Shown here piece after piece: positions 18,001 to 26,821 of a DNA stretch of 64,000 nt. The DNA is from Hyphomicrobiales bacterium (GTDB lineage: Bacteria > Pseudomonadota > Alphaproteobacteria > Rhizobiales > Rhizobiaceae). The number at the start of each line of letters is the position of its first letter. The stretch's first letter is position 1. The notes under the pieces are model-generated. The model was not told the DNA's origin. It saw only the letters and a list, made by a program, of their open reading frames with translations, and searched no databases. The stretch is from NCBI GenBank assembly GCA_900473185.1, contig UCKU01000019.1:1-64000 (forward strand), written 5' to 3'. A program made the position numbers and the translations under genes.

Positions 18001-18281
18001 GAGGAAAAAATCGTATCAATATGCGATTTTAGCGATCGTCGGCAGGCGATCTCTGCATTGGCGGGTTGGGATCCGGCTGGCGTCGAGTTCATGTTTTCCA
18101 CGCAAGCAAGGCTGACCACGACGCGCCACCCGATGACCTTCATCCCTTACTACCGCCCTTTCGACACTACCCTCACCAAAATATCTGCAAGGCGTGGAAC
18201 CGACCGCGGCGGAGAAAGTTGATATCCGTCACTCAAACGCACGCCCCCAATCTGTACGAGGGTGACAGGTCATAAAGACCT
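18001..18281. other. intergenic stretch before a terminator
   Basis: No gene supported between the VOC gene and the hairpin at 18282-18313. Confidence 0.45.
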
Positions 18282-18313
18282 AAAAGCCCCCGCACGCCCT
18301 TGCGGGGGCTTTT
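18282..18313. terminator. strong bidirectional hairpin terminator
   Basis: AAAAGCCCCCGC and GCGGGGGCTTTT pair perfectly (12 bp including A/T ends) around ACGCCCTT. A T-run on one side and an A-run on the other make it usable from both strands. Confidence 0.8.
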
Positions 18314-18446
18314 GTCATTTCTCTCGCAGATAAACGCTGTTCTCCGATGCCGGGTGGACGCCTGGCATGAAGTGCTGTCGCGGCCTCGACAAAGACGAGC
18401 CGGTGACAGGGCCCCAGGACTGTTCGCACCCGCAATCGCGGACGAT

Positions 18447-18472
18447 GGAACAAACAGCTGTGAAGCGGCGTC
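18447..18472 (+). promoter_or_regulatory. weak EcfG/RpoE2-like promoter candidate
   Basis: GGAAC (18447-18451) then, after 17 nt, CGTC. The last base departs from consensus. It lies 57 nt before the next start codon. Confidence 0.3.
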
Positions 18473-18528
18473 TTTGTTCGATGCAAGGGTGCGCTAATCG
18501 ATTGCACCCGCAAGTACGGAGAGACATT

Positions 18529-18942
18529 ATGCCAGCCCAAAAAAACCAAACGGCCTCGCTTATCTCGGGGGGCGCGAAACTCGGCGAGCCCGTGCCGCGT
18601 GCTATCATCGATACGAATGTGGGATCGGTCGGCATCCCGCCGCAGCCTGGGTTCAATGCCGAGGAGGAAATCGGAGCACTGCGCAAGCAATTGGACGCCC
18701 TTCGCAAACAGGTCGCGGAGGCCTCCGGTAAGATCAAAGGGGGAGCCCGTCAGGCGGCGCGACAGACTGAAGCCACCGTGAAGCTCTATCCTGTCTCCAG
18801 CCTGATGACCGTCGCTGTGCTTGTCGGTGCGGTCGCTTTCGCCATTGCTGGGCTGAGGTCGCCCCCGCCTCGGTCGCGCTACGAGCGCATGCTGGATGAT
18901 CTTGGCACTCTATACGGCAGGGTACGCCATCGCAGTGGATGA
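18529..18942 (+). CDS. small membrane-anchored coiled-coil protein (ElaB/YqjD-like)
   Basis: 137 residues. A disordered N-terminus, a coiled coil at about 45-80 (EEEIGALRKQLDALRKQVAE), one transmembrane helix at about 90-112 (LMTVAVLVGAVAFAIAGL), and a short Arg-rich cytoplasmic tail. This layout recalls the ElaB/YqjD/DUF883 stationary-phase proteins that tether ribosomes to the inner membrane, but sequence similarity is weak and the role is inferred. CGGAGAGA lies before the ATG at 18529; the longer frame upstream overlaps the terminator region. Confidence 0.65.
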   Translation: MPAQKNQTASLISGGAKLGEPVPRAIIDTNVGSVGIPPQPGFNAEEEIGALRKQLDALRKQVAEASGKIKGGARQAARQTEATVKLYPVSSLMTVAVLVGAVAFAIAGLRSPPPRSRYERMLDDLGTLYGRVRHRSG

Positions 18943-19021
18943 ATTTTCCTGATCGTCGACAAGCATGGTCGCCGGCGCCTAAAATAAAGGGTGGACCAAA
19001 CTCGGTGTCATCCCTGCAAAG

Positions 19022-19048
19022 CGGCCTTGCCAACTGTCGGCAAGGCCG
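19022..19048. terminator. perfect hairpin without T-run
   Basis: CGGCCTTGCC, 7-nt loop, GGCAAGGCCG (10-bp stem), 80 nt after the coiled-coil membrane protein. It could be a factor-dependent terminator or a 3-prime stabiliser. Confidence 0.45.
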
Positions 19049-19315
19049 TGCAGTCGATGATGCGTTGTTAAAAACGAAGGCGATATCCCTCGGCACCTCG
19101 GTTCATGATAGACGTAATCCTTCCTGGCGAGGGTCGCGCGCCCCAGCGAATGACTTCAATCCGCATTCATCAGACCGCGCGCATCAGGTGCAGGCAACCT
19201 GCGCGTCAGGCGTTTCAGCTTTCTTACGGCGCCCGTCCGCGAGTGGCGAAAGGGGTTTTGCCTTGTTTTGCCTGCGTTTGAGGGTAGCGGGTCGCGTATG
19301 AAATCCAACTGTGGC

Positions 19316-19340
19316 GGAACCAATCGCTGGTGGCCGCATT
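19316..19340 (+). promoter_or_regulatory. EcfG/RpoE2-type promoter candidate
   Basis: GGAAC (19316-19320), 16 nt, CATT (19337-19340). It ends 23 nt before the ATG at 19364. Confidence 0.55.
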
Positions 19341-19363
19341 CACCGGACGTGAAGGAGATTGAT

Positions 19364-19660
19364 ATGCAGATCATTGGAACGAATGTCGTCGGTCAATCCG
19401 ACGGCAAGACCACAGTTGAATTCAAAGGCGAAGGCGGCGAGCTCATTTCCGTCGTGCTCGCCTCCGATGGATTGGAGGACGCTGCAGCCGTGCGGCGCGC
19501 GAAGGAAATGATGGTTCAGGTTGCGACCTTCAGCGTTGCAAACGACGCAGTCGAAGACGCTGGATCGTCAGTCGAAGGGCTCGCAGAAGTTCGCGTTGAA
19601 GGGCTGGAAGATACGTCACCGACAACCGCATCACTTTCCTCTCCGAATTCGGTGGCTTGA
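19364..19660 (+). CDS. small acidic protein of unknown function
   Basis: 98 residues, not recognised. The N-terminal half, MQIIGTNVVGQSDGKTTVEF, then GELISVVLAS, looks like a small beta-sheet fold. A helix follows (AAAVRRAKEMMVQVA), and the C-terminal third is acidic, Ser/Thr-rich and probably disordered. AAGGAGATTGAT precedes the ATG, and a stress-type promoter is directly upstream. No signal peptide or membrane helix. Confidence 0.65.
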   Translation: MQIIGTNVVGQSDGKTTVEFKGEGGELISVVLASDGLEDAAAVRRAKEMMVQVATFSVANDAVEDAGSSVEGLAEVRVEGLEDTSPTTASLSSPNSVA

Positions 19661-19806
19661 GCGACAAAGTGCTTAAATTGTTTCTTGCCGCTGCGCGCAG
19701 GACGGATCTTTCAGAACGATCTGCAATGATCGCATGGCCACAGTGCTTCCCTATCGCCGCGCGCGCCGGCCCGAAACTTTAAGGCTGCAGAAGTCACCGA
19801 GGCAAC

Positions 19807-19831
19807 GGAACCGTTACGCCTCGTGGAGGTT
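19807..19831 (+). promoter_or_regulatory. EcfG/RpoE2-type promoter of SDR gene
   Basis: GGAAC (19807-19811), 16 nt, GGTT (19828-19831). It ends 28 nt before the ATG. Confidence 0.7.
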
Positions 19832-19859
19832 GAGTCGACGCTAAGAACAGGAGGTTCCA

Positions 19860-20723
19860 ATGAGCGAAGAACGACGCCCGATCCCGCCGTACCCGAAGCA
19901 AAAGCAGGAGCCGCCTGGCAAGACAGCTAGGATGGAGCCCATCCCCGATCACGGGGAGCATTCATATGAAGGAAACGGCAGATTGAAGGGCAAGGTGGCT
20001 CTCATCACCGGCGCAGATTCCGGAATCGGCAAGGCAGTCGCGATCGCCTTTGCTCGCGAAGGCGCTGATATTCTTATATCGTTTCTTGATGAAATTGACG
20101 ACGCGGAAGATACCGCTCGATGGGTGAAAGAAGCAGGTCAAAAAGCTATCGTCGCGCCGGGCGATATCACCTCCGAAGGTCATTGCGAGAACCTGGTTCA
20201 GCGGGCAATTCGAGAGCTCGGGGCGATCGACATTCTCGTCAATAATGCTGCCTTCCAGCGCACCTACGCGGACATTTCCGACATTCCGGTGGAAGAGTGG
20301 GATAAAACCTTCCGCACAAATATCTATGCACCTTTCTTCCTGTCGAAGGCTGCGATCCCGCACATGCGACCTGGCAGCTCGATCATCAACACAACGTCCA
20401 TACAGTCGCGTCAACCATCGCCTCAGCTCCTTGCTTACGCGTCGACGAAAGGCGCTATCTCCAATTTTACGGCAGGACTTGCAGAAATGGTCGCCGAGAA
20501 AGGCATCCGCGTGAATGCTGTAGCGCCAGGCCCCATTTGGACGCCTCTTATACCCTCGACCATGCCCGCAGAAAAGGCCGCGAAGTTCGGACAGCAGACT
20601 TTGATCGGGCGAGCCGGGCAACCGGCGGAGCTGGCGGGCGCCTATGTATTACTGGCGTCTGATCTCGGAAGCTTCATGACCGGCGCCATCGTTCCTGTCA
20701 CCGGCGGCGAGATCATGATCTAA
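19860..20723 (+). CDS. short-chain dehydrogenase/reductase, general-stress type
   Basis: 287 residues. An about 40-residue Pro/Lys-rich extension precedes the Rossmann fold; the cofactor loop is TGADSGIGKA (about 50-59), the structural motif is NNA, and the catalytic Tyr/Lys sit in YASTK with an upstream Ser in NTTSIQS. The extended N-terminus and the PGPIWTPLIPSTMP loop are features of the YhdF/YhxC/GSP39 stress-protein branch. It should act as an NAD(P)-dependent oxidoreductase in the cytoplasm; substrate unknown. CAGGAGGTTCCA precedes the ATG. Confidence 0.9.
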   Translation: MSEERRPIPPYPKQKQEPPGKTARMEPIPDHGEHSYEGNGRLKGKVALITGADSGIGKAVAIAFAREGADILISFLDEIDDAEDTARWVKEAGQKAIVAPGDITSEGHCENLVQRAIRELGAIDILVNNAAFQRTYADISDIPVEEWDKTFRTNIYAPFFLSKAAIPHMRPGSSIINTTSIQSRQPSPQLLAYASTKGAISNFTAGLAEMVAEKGIRVNAVAPGPIWTPLIPSTMPAEKAAKFGQQTLIGRAGQPAELAGAYVLLASDLGSFMTGAIVPVTGGEIMI

Positions 20724-20740
20724 GAAGGCGTCCCGATCTT

Positions 20741-21274
20741 CTACTTGTTCATTTCTGTCGCCATCTTCAAATGATGCTCGAGCGCGGGCCTGGTCTCTGC
20801 TGCCCAAGCCTTCAGTCCGGCATCGTCACCCTCGTCGCCGTATCGTTTGAAGAGATCGACCGCATCCTCGTGCACGTCCTCCTGATCCGAACGATACTTC
20901 TTGGTAAAATCATCGCCTTGCAGCTTCTTGAGGTCATCGAGCATGCTTTGCTGAGAGGAGCTCATGGCAGCTGGAATGGTCGCCTTGACCTTGCCGCCCG
21001 ACACGAATGCCTTCAATTCTTCAGACGTCTTGGTGTGGTCGGTGATCATCTGCTGGGCGAAGGTTTTCGTCGCGGGGTCCGCAGAACGCTCCAGCGCAAG
21101 CTTGCTCGATTCGATCTCGAATATGTCGCTTGTAGCCGCTTCGGTGACGAAATCCTCTGTCTTGGGTGCAACGCCCATCACCGAGTTGACACCGGTCTTT
21201 TCGGCGGCAGACTGCGCTAGAGCAGGGGAGGTAAGCATGACGGCGAGGCTCGCGAGAACATAGGTGGTTTTCAT
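20741..21274 (-). CDS. exported DUF4142 protein
   Basis: 177 residues. A signal peptide (LASLAVMLTSPALAQS, cleavage after ALA) precedes a ferritin-like four-helix bundle typical of DUF4142: EAATSDIFEIESSKLALE, FAQQMITDHTKTSEEL, and a late HEDAVDLFKRYGDEGD. Periplasmic; function unknown, common in stress regulons. The ATG at 21274 has GGAG 7 nt upstream. It is convergent with the SDR gene and has its own stress-type promoter. Confidence 0.88.
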   Translation of the reverse strand: MKTTYVLASLAVMLTSPALAQSAAEKTGVNSVMGVAPKTEDFVTEAATSDIFEIESSKLALERSADPATKTFAQQMITDHTKTSEELKAFVSGGKVKATIPAAMSSSQQSMLDDLKKLQGDDFTKKYRSDQEDVHEDAVDLFKRYGDEGDDAGLKAWAAETRPALEHHLKMATEMNK

Positions 21275-21309
21275 GAGGGAACTCCATTGGCCGGTGGTGG
21301 AGCCTGTTG

Positions 21310-21334
21310 AACTTCCTGGTGACGACTTCGTTCC
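21310..21334 (-). promoter_or_regulatory. EcfG/RpoE2-type promoter of DUF4142 gene
   Basis: Minus strand: GGAAC (21334-21330), 16 nt, AGTT (21313-21310). It ends 36 nt before the ATG. Confidence 0.7.
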
Positions 21335-21618
21335 GGAGTGGTGCCATTTTTGATCGCTAGACCGCAAAGGCCCTTCATAAATCCAAAGGCGACATGTGGA
21401 ATTGCTTTATTAAGGTGAGGGCATGGAACGAGGATTTCACGTCCACGTTTTTGACATGTGGCAGATGCTTGCTAGACATGACGAACAGGGTCCCGATTTC
21501 AGCGGGCAATTGCCGTGACTTCGTAAGGAGGGGCGAGAGACGCCTTCTACAACCGGCCGTCCGCGGCGCTCAGAGCTGACCTCATCCCGCGAGATGGATC
21601 ACCGCATAGGTGACGAAA

Positions 21619-21643
21619 GGAACCAATTGCTCGTACCGGTGTT
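21619..21643 (+). promoter_or_regulatory. EcfG/RpoE2-type promoter candidate of GlsB-like gene
   Basis: GGAAC (21619-21623), 16 nt, TGTT (21640-21643), 96 nt before the ATG. The leader is longer than for most sites here. Confidence 0.55.
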
Positions 21644-21739
21644 ACGGCCTTGATCGTTCGCAAAGATTTCAACGGAATGTGAATCATTCGGGCGGCCACC
21701 GCGTCACAATTCAGCTTCAACACAGTAGGGAGAATTCTC

Positions 21740-21997
21740 ATGGAAGGCGCAGGTATCGGCTGGATCGCCGCAATCATTATCGGCGGCATTGCAGGTTGGC
21801 TCGCCGAAATGTTCATGAAGAGCAACATGGGCGTTTTGATGAACATCCTGCTCGGAATTGTCGGCGCTATCGTCGCGAATTTCCTCCTGTCTCTTTTCGG
21901 GGTCGTCCTCGGCGGGTGGCTGGGCTATCTCGTCGCTGGTTTTATCGGGGCCTGCATTCTTATCGCGCTTGTACGCATGGTTAGGCGAACCGCTTGA
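21740..21997 (+). CDS. GlsB/YeaQ/YmgE-family stress membrane protein
   Basis: 85 residues, three hydrophobic helices rich in Gly/Ile. It has the family motif GIGWIAAIIIGGIAGWLAE near the N-terminus and GGWLGYLVAGFIGACILIAL near the C-terminus, and ends in a basic RMVRRTA tail. The family (formerly transglycosylase-associated) comprises small inner-membrane proteins induced by stress. GGGAGAATTCTC precedes the ATG. Confidence 0.9.
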   Translation: MEGAGIGWIAAIIIGGIAGWLAEMFMKSNMGVLMNILLGIVGAIVANFLLSLFGVVLGGWLGYLVAGFIGACILIALVRMVRRTA

Positions 21998-22453
21998 TCG
22001 AGGAATCGGATCGGCGTTTTTGCGGGACCGGAATGGACCAATCGGGTCGTCGGCGACATGGTCGCGCTGGCTGGCGGCAGAAATGCGATGGCGTGGAGTG
22101 CTATTGGCGGTCTGTCGCTCCTTACGTGATTGATGACCCTCAACGTCTTGGTCTGGGTGACTACTTTTGAAAGGAGACATTGGTCGTGCCTGGGATCCGC
22201 TGCTTTTTCGAGTTAAAGGCAGCCGCGCTCAGGGGAACAGTTGCCGCGATGGCGACGAGGAGGATGAGCGCCATGGATCAGCAGCCACTCTCTTCATAGC
22301 CTCCGCTGCGCCGAAGAAACCCGGGTCCCGTTTTGCGCAGAGAAGAGAGTGTGTTGCGATGTTGATGAAAACTGACCCACGAGACAAAGTGGAACCCGCT
22401 CTCCAGTCCTTCCACCCGGTAGCTGTACGGTAGCGGACACAATGCATGACGGA
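21998..22453. other. intergenic stretch, possible tiny reading frame
   Basis: No confident gene. A 37-codon frame starting GTG at 22186, preceded by AAAGGAGACATTGGTC, is possible but weak (spacing 11 nt, no recognisable family). Confidence 0.3.
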
Positions 22454-22478
22454 GGAACTCGGCGGGCCCAACGTCGTT
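22454..22478 (+). promoter_or_regulatory. perfect EcfG/RpoE2-type promoter far upstream of the molybdoenzyme-oxidase operon
   Basis: GGAAC (22454-22458), 16 nt, CGTT (22475-22478). The next recognised start codon is 366 nt downstream. Confidence 0.6.
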
Positions 22479-22844
22479 CTAGACCTGTTGTGGCTTATTT
22501 GCACGCCGACTACAGATAACCAGCCATGCCTGGCAGACCTTAGATGCAAGACAACCATCATCAGATAACCAAGAGCAGGCGCTCGGGCAATCCAGAGACA
22601 GATCTTCGCCCGATGACGTTCATACAGACTCACATAGGCCGGCAGGTTGTTGGGTCCGCAAACTCGATCGACCATCCGTCCTCGAACACCATTGGCTGGC
22701 GTGCAGTCGGTAGCTGGCAGAGCTGGCATTTGCCATAGTCTTTGTCACTTCTTCGTTGCCCGAACCGCTTTGGTTTCTAGCAAGCACTCGGGCTCGATTG
22801 CCGCCCAGTGGGCACCATTTCCGTTTCCCCCCAAGGTCAGCCAG
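22479..22844 (+). other. long leader or undetected small gene upstream of the oxidoreductase
   Basis: About 366 bases between a perfect stress-type promoter and the ATG at 22845. The oxidoreductase frame is open back to 22647, but the extra residues look unlike the family. No other gene is supported. Confidence 0.4.
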
Positions 22845-25241
22845 ATGTCCTCGAGACCGAAAAAACCAAAGATTGGATTTGATAGCGGCCCCGCCGGAGG
22901 CTGGGGGTCGGCGAAGTCTGTTGGCGAAATCATATTGCGCGAACACATTCCGCTGACCGGGCCCTCTCTGCTTTCCCACCAGAACAAGCCAGACGGATAT
23001 ATGTGCGTCAGCTGTGCCTGGGCAAAGCCGGCGAAAACGCACCCATTGGAGTTTTGTGAAAATGGCGCAAAAGCAACGGCTTGGGAAATCACAAAACGTC
23101 GTGCCGACGAGGCGTTCTTTGCAAACCACACGCTGACGGAACTTGCGAATTGGTTGGACCATGACCTGGAAGAACAGGGCCGTTTGACCCACCCCATGCG
23201 CTGGGATCCTCGATCCGACAAATACCTCCCCGTCAGTTGGGAGGCTGCCTTCGACGAGATCGGGCGCGAACTGCGACAGGTCGCTCCAGAGCAGGCTGAG
23301 TTTTATACTTCAGGGCGTGCATCGCTCGAAACGTCCTATATGTATCAGCTATTTGCCCGCATCTTCGGCACCAATAACCTCCCAGATTCGTCGAACATGT
23401 GCCATGAGAGCACTTCCGTTGGCCTTCCGGAAAGCATCGGAGCGACCGTCGGGACTGCGATCCTTTCGGATTTTCAAAACTGCGACTGCATTTTCTATAT
23501 CGCGCAGAACGTGTCGACGTCGTCGCCGCGAATGCTTCACGATCTACAGGATGCCGTCGATCGTGGCGTCAAGATTGTTACCTTCAACCTCCTGAAAGAG
23601 CCGGGCCTAGAGCGTTTCGTCAATCCGCAGGCACCGGGAGAAATGTTGAGCGGGAAGGAGACGCAGATCTCCAGCGAATATTATCAGGTGCGGAACGGCG
23701 GAGACGTCGCTGCGCTTTTTGGCGTATGCAAAGCATTGATCGAGGCCGATGACGCCAAAAACGAACTGCATGTCAGCAAGGTCTCAGGAGCCGACGCGGA
23801 GCCGAGAAGCGATAGCGCTGCAGCGGTTGCGTTTGCCGCCTCCGTTGGAGCTGTCGATAAGAAGCATGTGCTTGATCACGACTTCATCGCCGAGCACACC
23901 GCCGGTTTCCAAGAGTTTGCGGCGGTGGCGCGCAAACATACGTGGGAGGAGCTGGAGAGAGTTTCCGGCCTGAGCCGCGAGCAGATGACACAGGCCGCGC
24001 GCACCTACGCCGACGCGAATGCGGTTCTGCTTGTCTACGGTATGGGACTGACCCAGCAGCTAATGGGTGTCGACAACGTTCACATGGTGGCTAACCTTGC
24101 GCTCTTGCGGGGCAATATCGGCAAACCAGGGGCCAATATCTGTGCCGTGCGTGGTCACTCCAATGTTCAGGGACAAAGAACTGTTGGCATTACCGAAAAA
24201 CCCGCCCTCGTTCCCCTCGACAAGCTTGCGGAACTCTACAAGTTCGAACCGCCGAGGTGGGAGGGGCATTCCACGGTCGACACCTGCCGGTCCATCCTAT
24301 CGGGCCAGACACGTGCTTTCCTAAGCCTCGGCGGCAATTTCATTCGCGCGATCCCGGAAACGGCTGCTATGGAGGCCGCCTGGCCGAAGCTGCGCCTCAC
24401 TGTCCAGATCGCAACGAAGCTCAACCGCAGTCACCTTATTCACGGGGAGATCGCCTATCTCCTGCCATGCCTCGGCCGCCTGGAGATCGACCGGCAGGCA
24501 AGCGGGCCGCAGGCGGTCTCGATCGAAAGCTCGGTTGCCCATTTCCATGGCTCCCGGGGCAGAGTGGAGCCTGCAAGTCCCCATCTTCTTTCCGAGCCGG
24601 CGATTATTGCGGGAATGGCCAAGGCGACATTAACCAAAGGGCAGGTGCCATGGGATGCATGGGTTGCGGACTACTCGCTTATCAGGGCGGCAATCGAGGA
24701 GACCTATCCCGAGACCTTTAAGGATTTTAACGCACGTCTTTTTCAGCCGGGCGGGCTGACCCGGGCGGTTCCGGCGCGCGAGCGCAAATGGGTAACGGCC
24801 AATCAAAAGGCAAACTTCATCACTCCGGCTCGACTGTTTCCCGACTTTGGCGAGGCTGCGGTTCGTCCCGACGTGCTCAATCTCGCAAGTCTGCGCTCGA
24901 ATGATCAGTTCAACACGACGATCTATGGTTACAGCGACCGTTTCAGGGGCGTCGACGGTACGAGGCATGTCCTCTTCGTCAACCGGGATGACATTGCCGC
25001 GCTCGGGTTCGCTGCCGGTGACCTGGTCGACGTAATCACGGCGATCGACGGTCAAACCGACCGCAATGTGCGAGGCTTCCGCCTCGTCGCCTACAATATT
25101 CCGAGGGGCTGCTGCGCAGCATATTATCCGGAGGTGAACCGGCTCTTTCCTTTGAGCCATCATGACCCGAAAGCCAAGACACCATCCTATAAGCTCTTGC
25201 CGGTCCGGTTCCGTCGATCCGATCAATTGTCCGTAGAGTGA
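22845..25241 (+). CDS. FdhF/YdeP-family molybdopterin oxidoreductase
   Basis: 798 residues, close to the usual YdeP length. An N-terminal Cys set (C54-x2-C57 in YMCVSCAWAKP, C71 in FCENG) resembles the iron-sulfur region of YdeP proteins. Domains for bis-MGD binding follow, with C186 in NMCHESTSVGLPES as the likely Mo ligand, later GMGLTQQLMGVDNV, RGNIGKPGANICAVRGHSN and a C-terminal molybdopterin-dinucleotide domain. Relatives are called formate-dehydrogenase-like, but the substrate is unproven. No Tat signal, so probably cytoplasmic. It is 6 nt from the next cytochrome gene and heads an oxidase operon, an unusual context suggesting it feeds electrons to the oxidase. Confidence 0.9.
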   Translation: MSSRPKKPKIGFDSGPAGGWGSAKSVGEIILREHIPLTGPSLLSHQNKPDGYMCVSCAWAKPAKTHPLEFCENGAKATAWEITKRRADEAFFANHTLTELANWLDHDLEEQGRLTHPMRWDPRSDKYLPVSWEAAFDEIGRELRQVAPEQAEFYTSGRASLETSYMYQLFARIFGTNNLPDSSNMCHESTSVGLPESIGATVGTAILSDFQNCDCIFYIAQNVSTSSPRMLHDLQDAVDRGVKIVTFNLLKEPGLERFVNPQAPGEMLSGKETQISSEYYQVRNGGDVAALFGVCKALIEADDAKNELHVSKVSGADAEPRSDSAAAVAFAASVGAVDKKHVLDHDFIAEHTAGFQEFAAVARKHTWEELERVSGLSREQMTQAARTYADANAVLLVYGMGLTQQLMGVDNVHMVANLALLRGNIGKPGANICAVRGHSNVQGQRTVGITEKPALVPLDKLAELYKFEPPRWEGHSTVDTCRSILSGQTRAFLSLGGNFIRAIPETAAMEAAWPKLRLTVQIATKLNRSHLIHGEIAYLLPCLGRLEIDRQASGPQAVSIESSVAHFHGSRGRVEPASPHLLSEPAIIAGMAKATLTKGQVPWDAWVADYSLIRAAIEETYPETFKDFNARLFQPGGLTRAVPARERKWVTANQKANFITPARLFPDFGEAAVRPDVLNLASLRSNDQFNTTIYGYSDRFRGVDGTRHVLFVNRDDIAALGFAAGDLVDVITAIDGQTDRNVRGFRLVAYNIPRGCCAAYYPEVNRLFPLSHHDPKAKTPSYKLLPVRFRRSDQLSVE

Positions 25242-25247
25242 GGCCTC

Positions 25248-25832
25248 GTGTTCCGGTGCTCGATTGCGAAGGTCCTGCTCGTGTCGCTTGGTCTCATGTC
25301 AGCCGCGGCGATCGGCTATTTCAGGGAGCCGCGAGTTTACCGGACCGATCCTCCGGTATCTGCCGCGCTTGACCAGTTTCGGCTGATGCCAAACCGCATC
25401 AGCGGGGCCCCCACGGAGGTATATTTTGCGCTTGGCCAGTCCTACGAAAGAACCGGTTATGATCTCAGCCAGGGCAAGCGGCTATATTCCTGGTTCGGCT
25501 GTTCGGCCTGCCACGGTGACGGGCGGGGCGGGACCGGCCCATCTTTCATTGATGGCTGGTGGTATTACGGGCCATCCATGGTGTCGATCGTCGCCTCGAT
25601 CAGAGATGGGCGACCCCACGGAATGCCTGCCTTCAAGGACAGGATGACCAGTGACGAGATCTGGCAGTTGGCCGGCTACGTCAAGTCACTCGGCGCTTAC
25701 TCGACGAGCGTGGTGGCACCAAGTCGCAATGATGATAAAACTGATCGACCGGCCGAAAATCGCGGTCCGGCGTCGATACTCTTTGACGAAGGACCAAATC
25801 CTATCCATGCGGAACAGGGGCCGTCGCCCTGA
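25248..25832 (+). CDS. membrane-anchored cytochrome c
   Basis: 194 residues with a GTG start 7 nt after the upstream stop, preceded by GAGG. An uncleaved or cleaved N-terminal hydrophobic segment (VLLVSLGLMSAAAIGYF) exports a single haem c domain with GCSACHGDGRGGTGP, a distal Met in GMPAF and a closing helix DEIWQLAGYVKSLG. The C-terminal about 40 residues are hydrophilic and probably disordered. It is likely the electron carrier between the dehydrogenase side and the caa3 oxidase. The stop overlaps the coxB start by one base (TGATG). Confidence 0.88.
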   Translation: MFRCSIAKVLLVSLGLMSAAAIGYFREPRVYRTDPPVSAALDQFRLMPNRISGAPTEVYFALGQSYERTGYDLSQGKRLYSWFGCSACHGDGRGGTGPSFIDGWWYYGPSMVSIVASIRDGRPHGMPAFKDRMTSDEIWQLAGYVKSLGAYSTSVVAPSRNDDKTDRPAENRGPASILFDEGPNPIHAEQGPSP

Positions 25833-26821
25833 TGAGAAACTGCCTGGCCATATCGCTTTTGTCCGTGCTTGCGGGATGCACTGGTCCTCAGTCGGCACTT
25901 GATACCCATGGCACGTCAGCCGGCGCGCTGAAGGATTTGATCATCCTTGTCGTCGTCGTATGTACGGCTGTCTGGCTGCTTATTGTCGCTTTCATGGCCT
26001 GGTCGCTGTTGCATGGGAGAAACCGGCCGATTGTCGAGCATGATCGATCGGAGCAGAACATAACGAGGATCGTCAGCGCCGCGGTGACAGGAACCGTCCT
26101 GGTCATAAGCGCACTGACCGTGGCAAGTTTTTACACGACCCGGGTGCTCTACACCAGCTTAGATGCAGCTGTCACCGTCCGGGTGAAGGCGCAGCAATGG
26201 TGGTGGCAGTTCATCTACGAATATCCGGATGGAACGCAAATCTTTCAGACCGCAAACGAACTCCACATCCCGGTTGGTCAGAATGTGCGCCTGCAACTGG
26301 AATCGATCGACGTCATCCATTCATTTTGGGTCCCGAGCCTTGCCGGCAAACTCGACATGATCCCGGGCCGGTTGAACACCCTGACGCTGAACGCAAAGAA
26401 CCCCGGCATTTATCGAGGGCAGTGTGCCGAGTTTTGTGGGCTCCAGCACAGCCATATGGCGTTTCTGGTGGTGGCACAGGAGGAGCGGGACTATCGAAGT
26501 TGGCAGTTCGCGCAACACCAGAGCGCGATTGAGCCTCCCAATCCCGAGGCAGCCCTTGGAAAGACAGCATTCATGAGCAAGCCTTGCGCGGCCTGCCATA
26601 CCATCCGCGGAACAATGGCAGGCGGGACCTCGGGCCCGGATCTGACGCATGTCGGCAGCCGCGCAACGATTGCAGCAGGACTTTTTGATCGGACCCGCGG
26701 CTCGCTGGCGGCCTGGATTGCCGATCCTCAGACCTTGAAGCCTGGCAACAATATGCCGCTGATACCGCTGACGAGCGACGAGCTCCGGCAGATCTCAGCC
26801 TATATGGAAGGCCTGAAATGA
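25832..26821 (+). CDS. coxB: cytochrome c oxidase subunit II fused to cytochrome c (caa3 type)
   Basis: 329 residues. A lipoprotein signal with lipobox LAGC (Cys16), two transmembrane helices (about 30-55 and 75-100), then the CuA cupredoxin domain: aromatic WWWQFIYEYP, VIHSFWVPSLAGK with a ligand His, and CAEFCGLQHSHM with the two Cys, Glu-carbonyl, His and Met ligands. A C-terminal haem c domain has C252AACH256 and a Met in NMPLIPL. Subunit II with its own haem defines caa3-type oxidases. Its stop overlaps the coxA start (ATGA). Confidence 0.96.
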   Translation: MRNCLAISLLSVLAGCTGPQSALDTHGTSAGALKDLIILVVVVCTAVWLLIVAFMAWSLLHGRNRPIVEHDRSEQNITRIVSAAVTGTVLVISALTVASFYTTRVLYTSLDAAVTVRVKAQQWWWQFIYEYPDGTQIFQTANELHIPVGQNVRLQLESIDVIHSFWVPSLAGKLDMIPGRLNTLTLNAKNPGIYRGQCAEFCGLQHSHMAFLVVAQEERDYRSWQFAQHQSAIEPPNPEAALGKTAFMSKPCAACHTIRGTMAGGTSGPDLTHVGSRATIAAGLFDRTRGSLAAWIADPQTLKPGNNMPLIPLTSDELRQISAYMEGLK

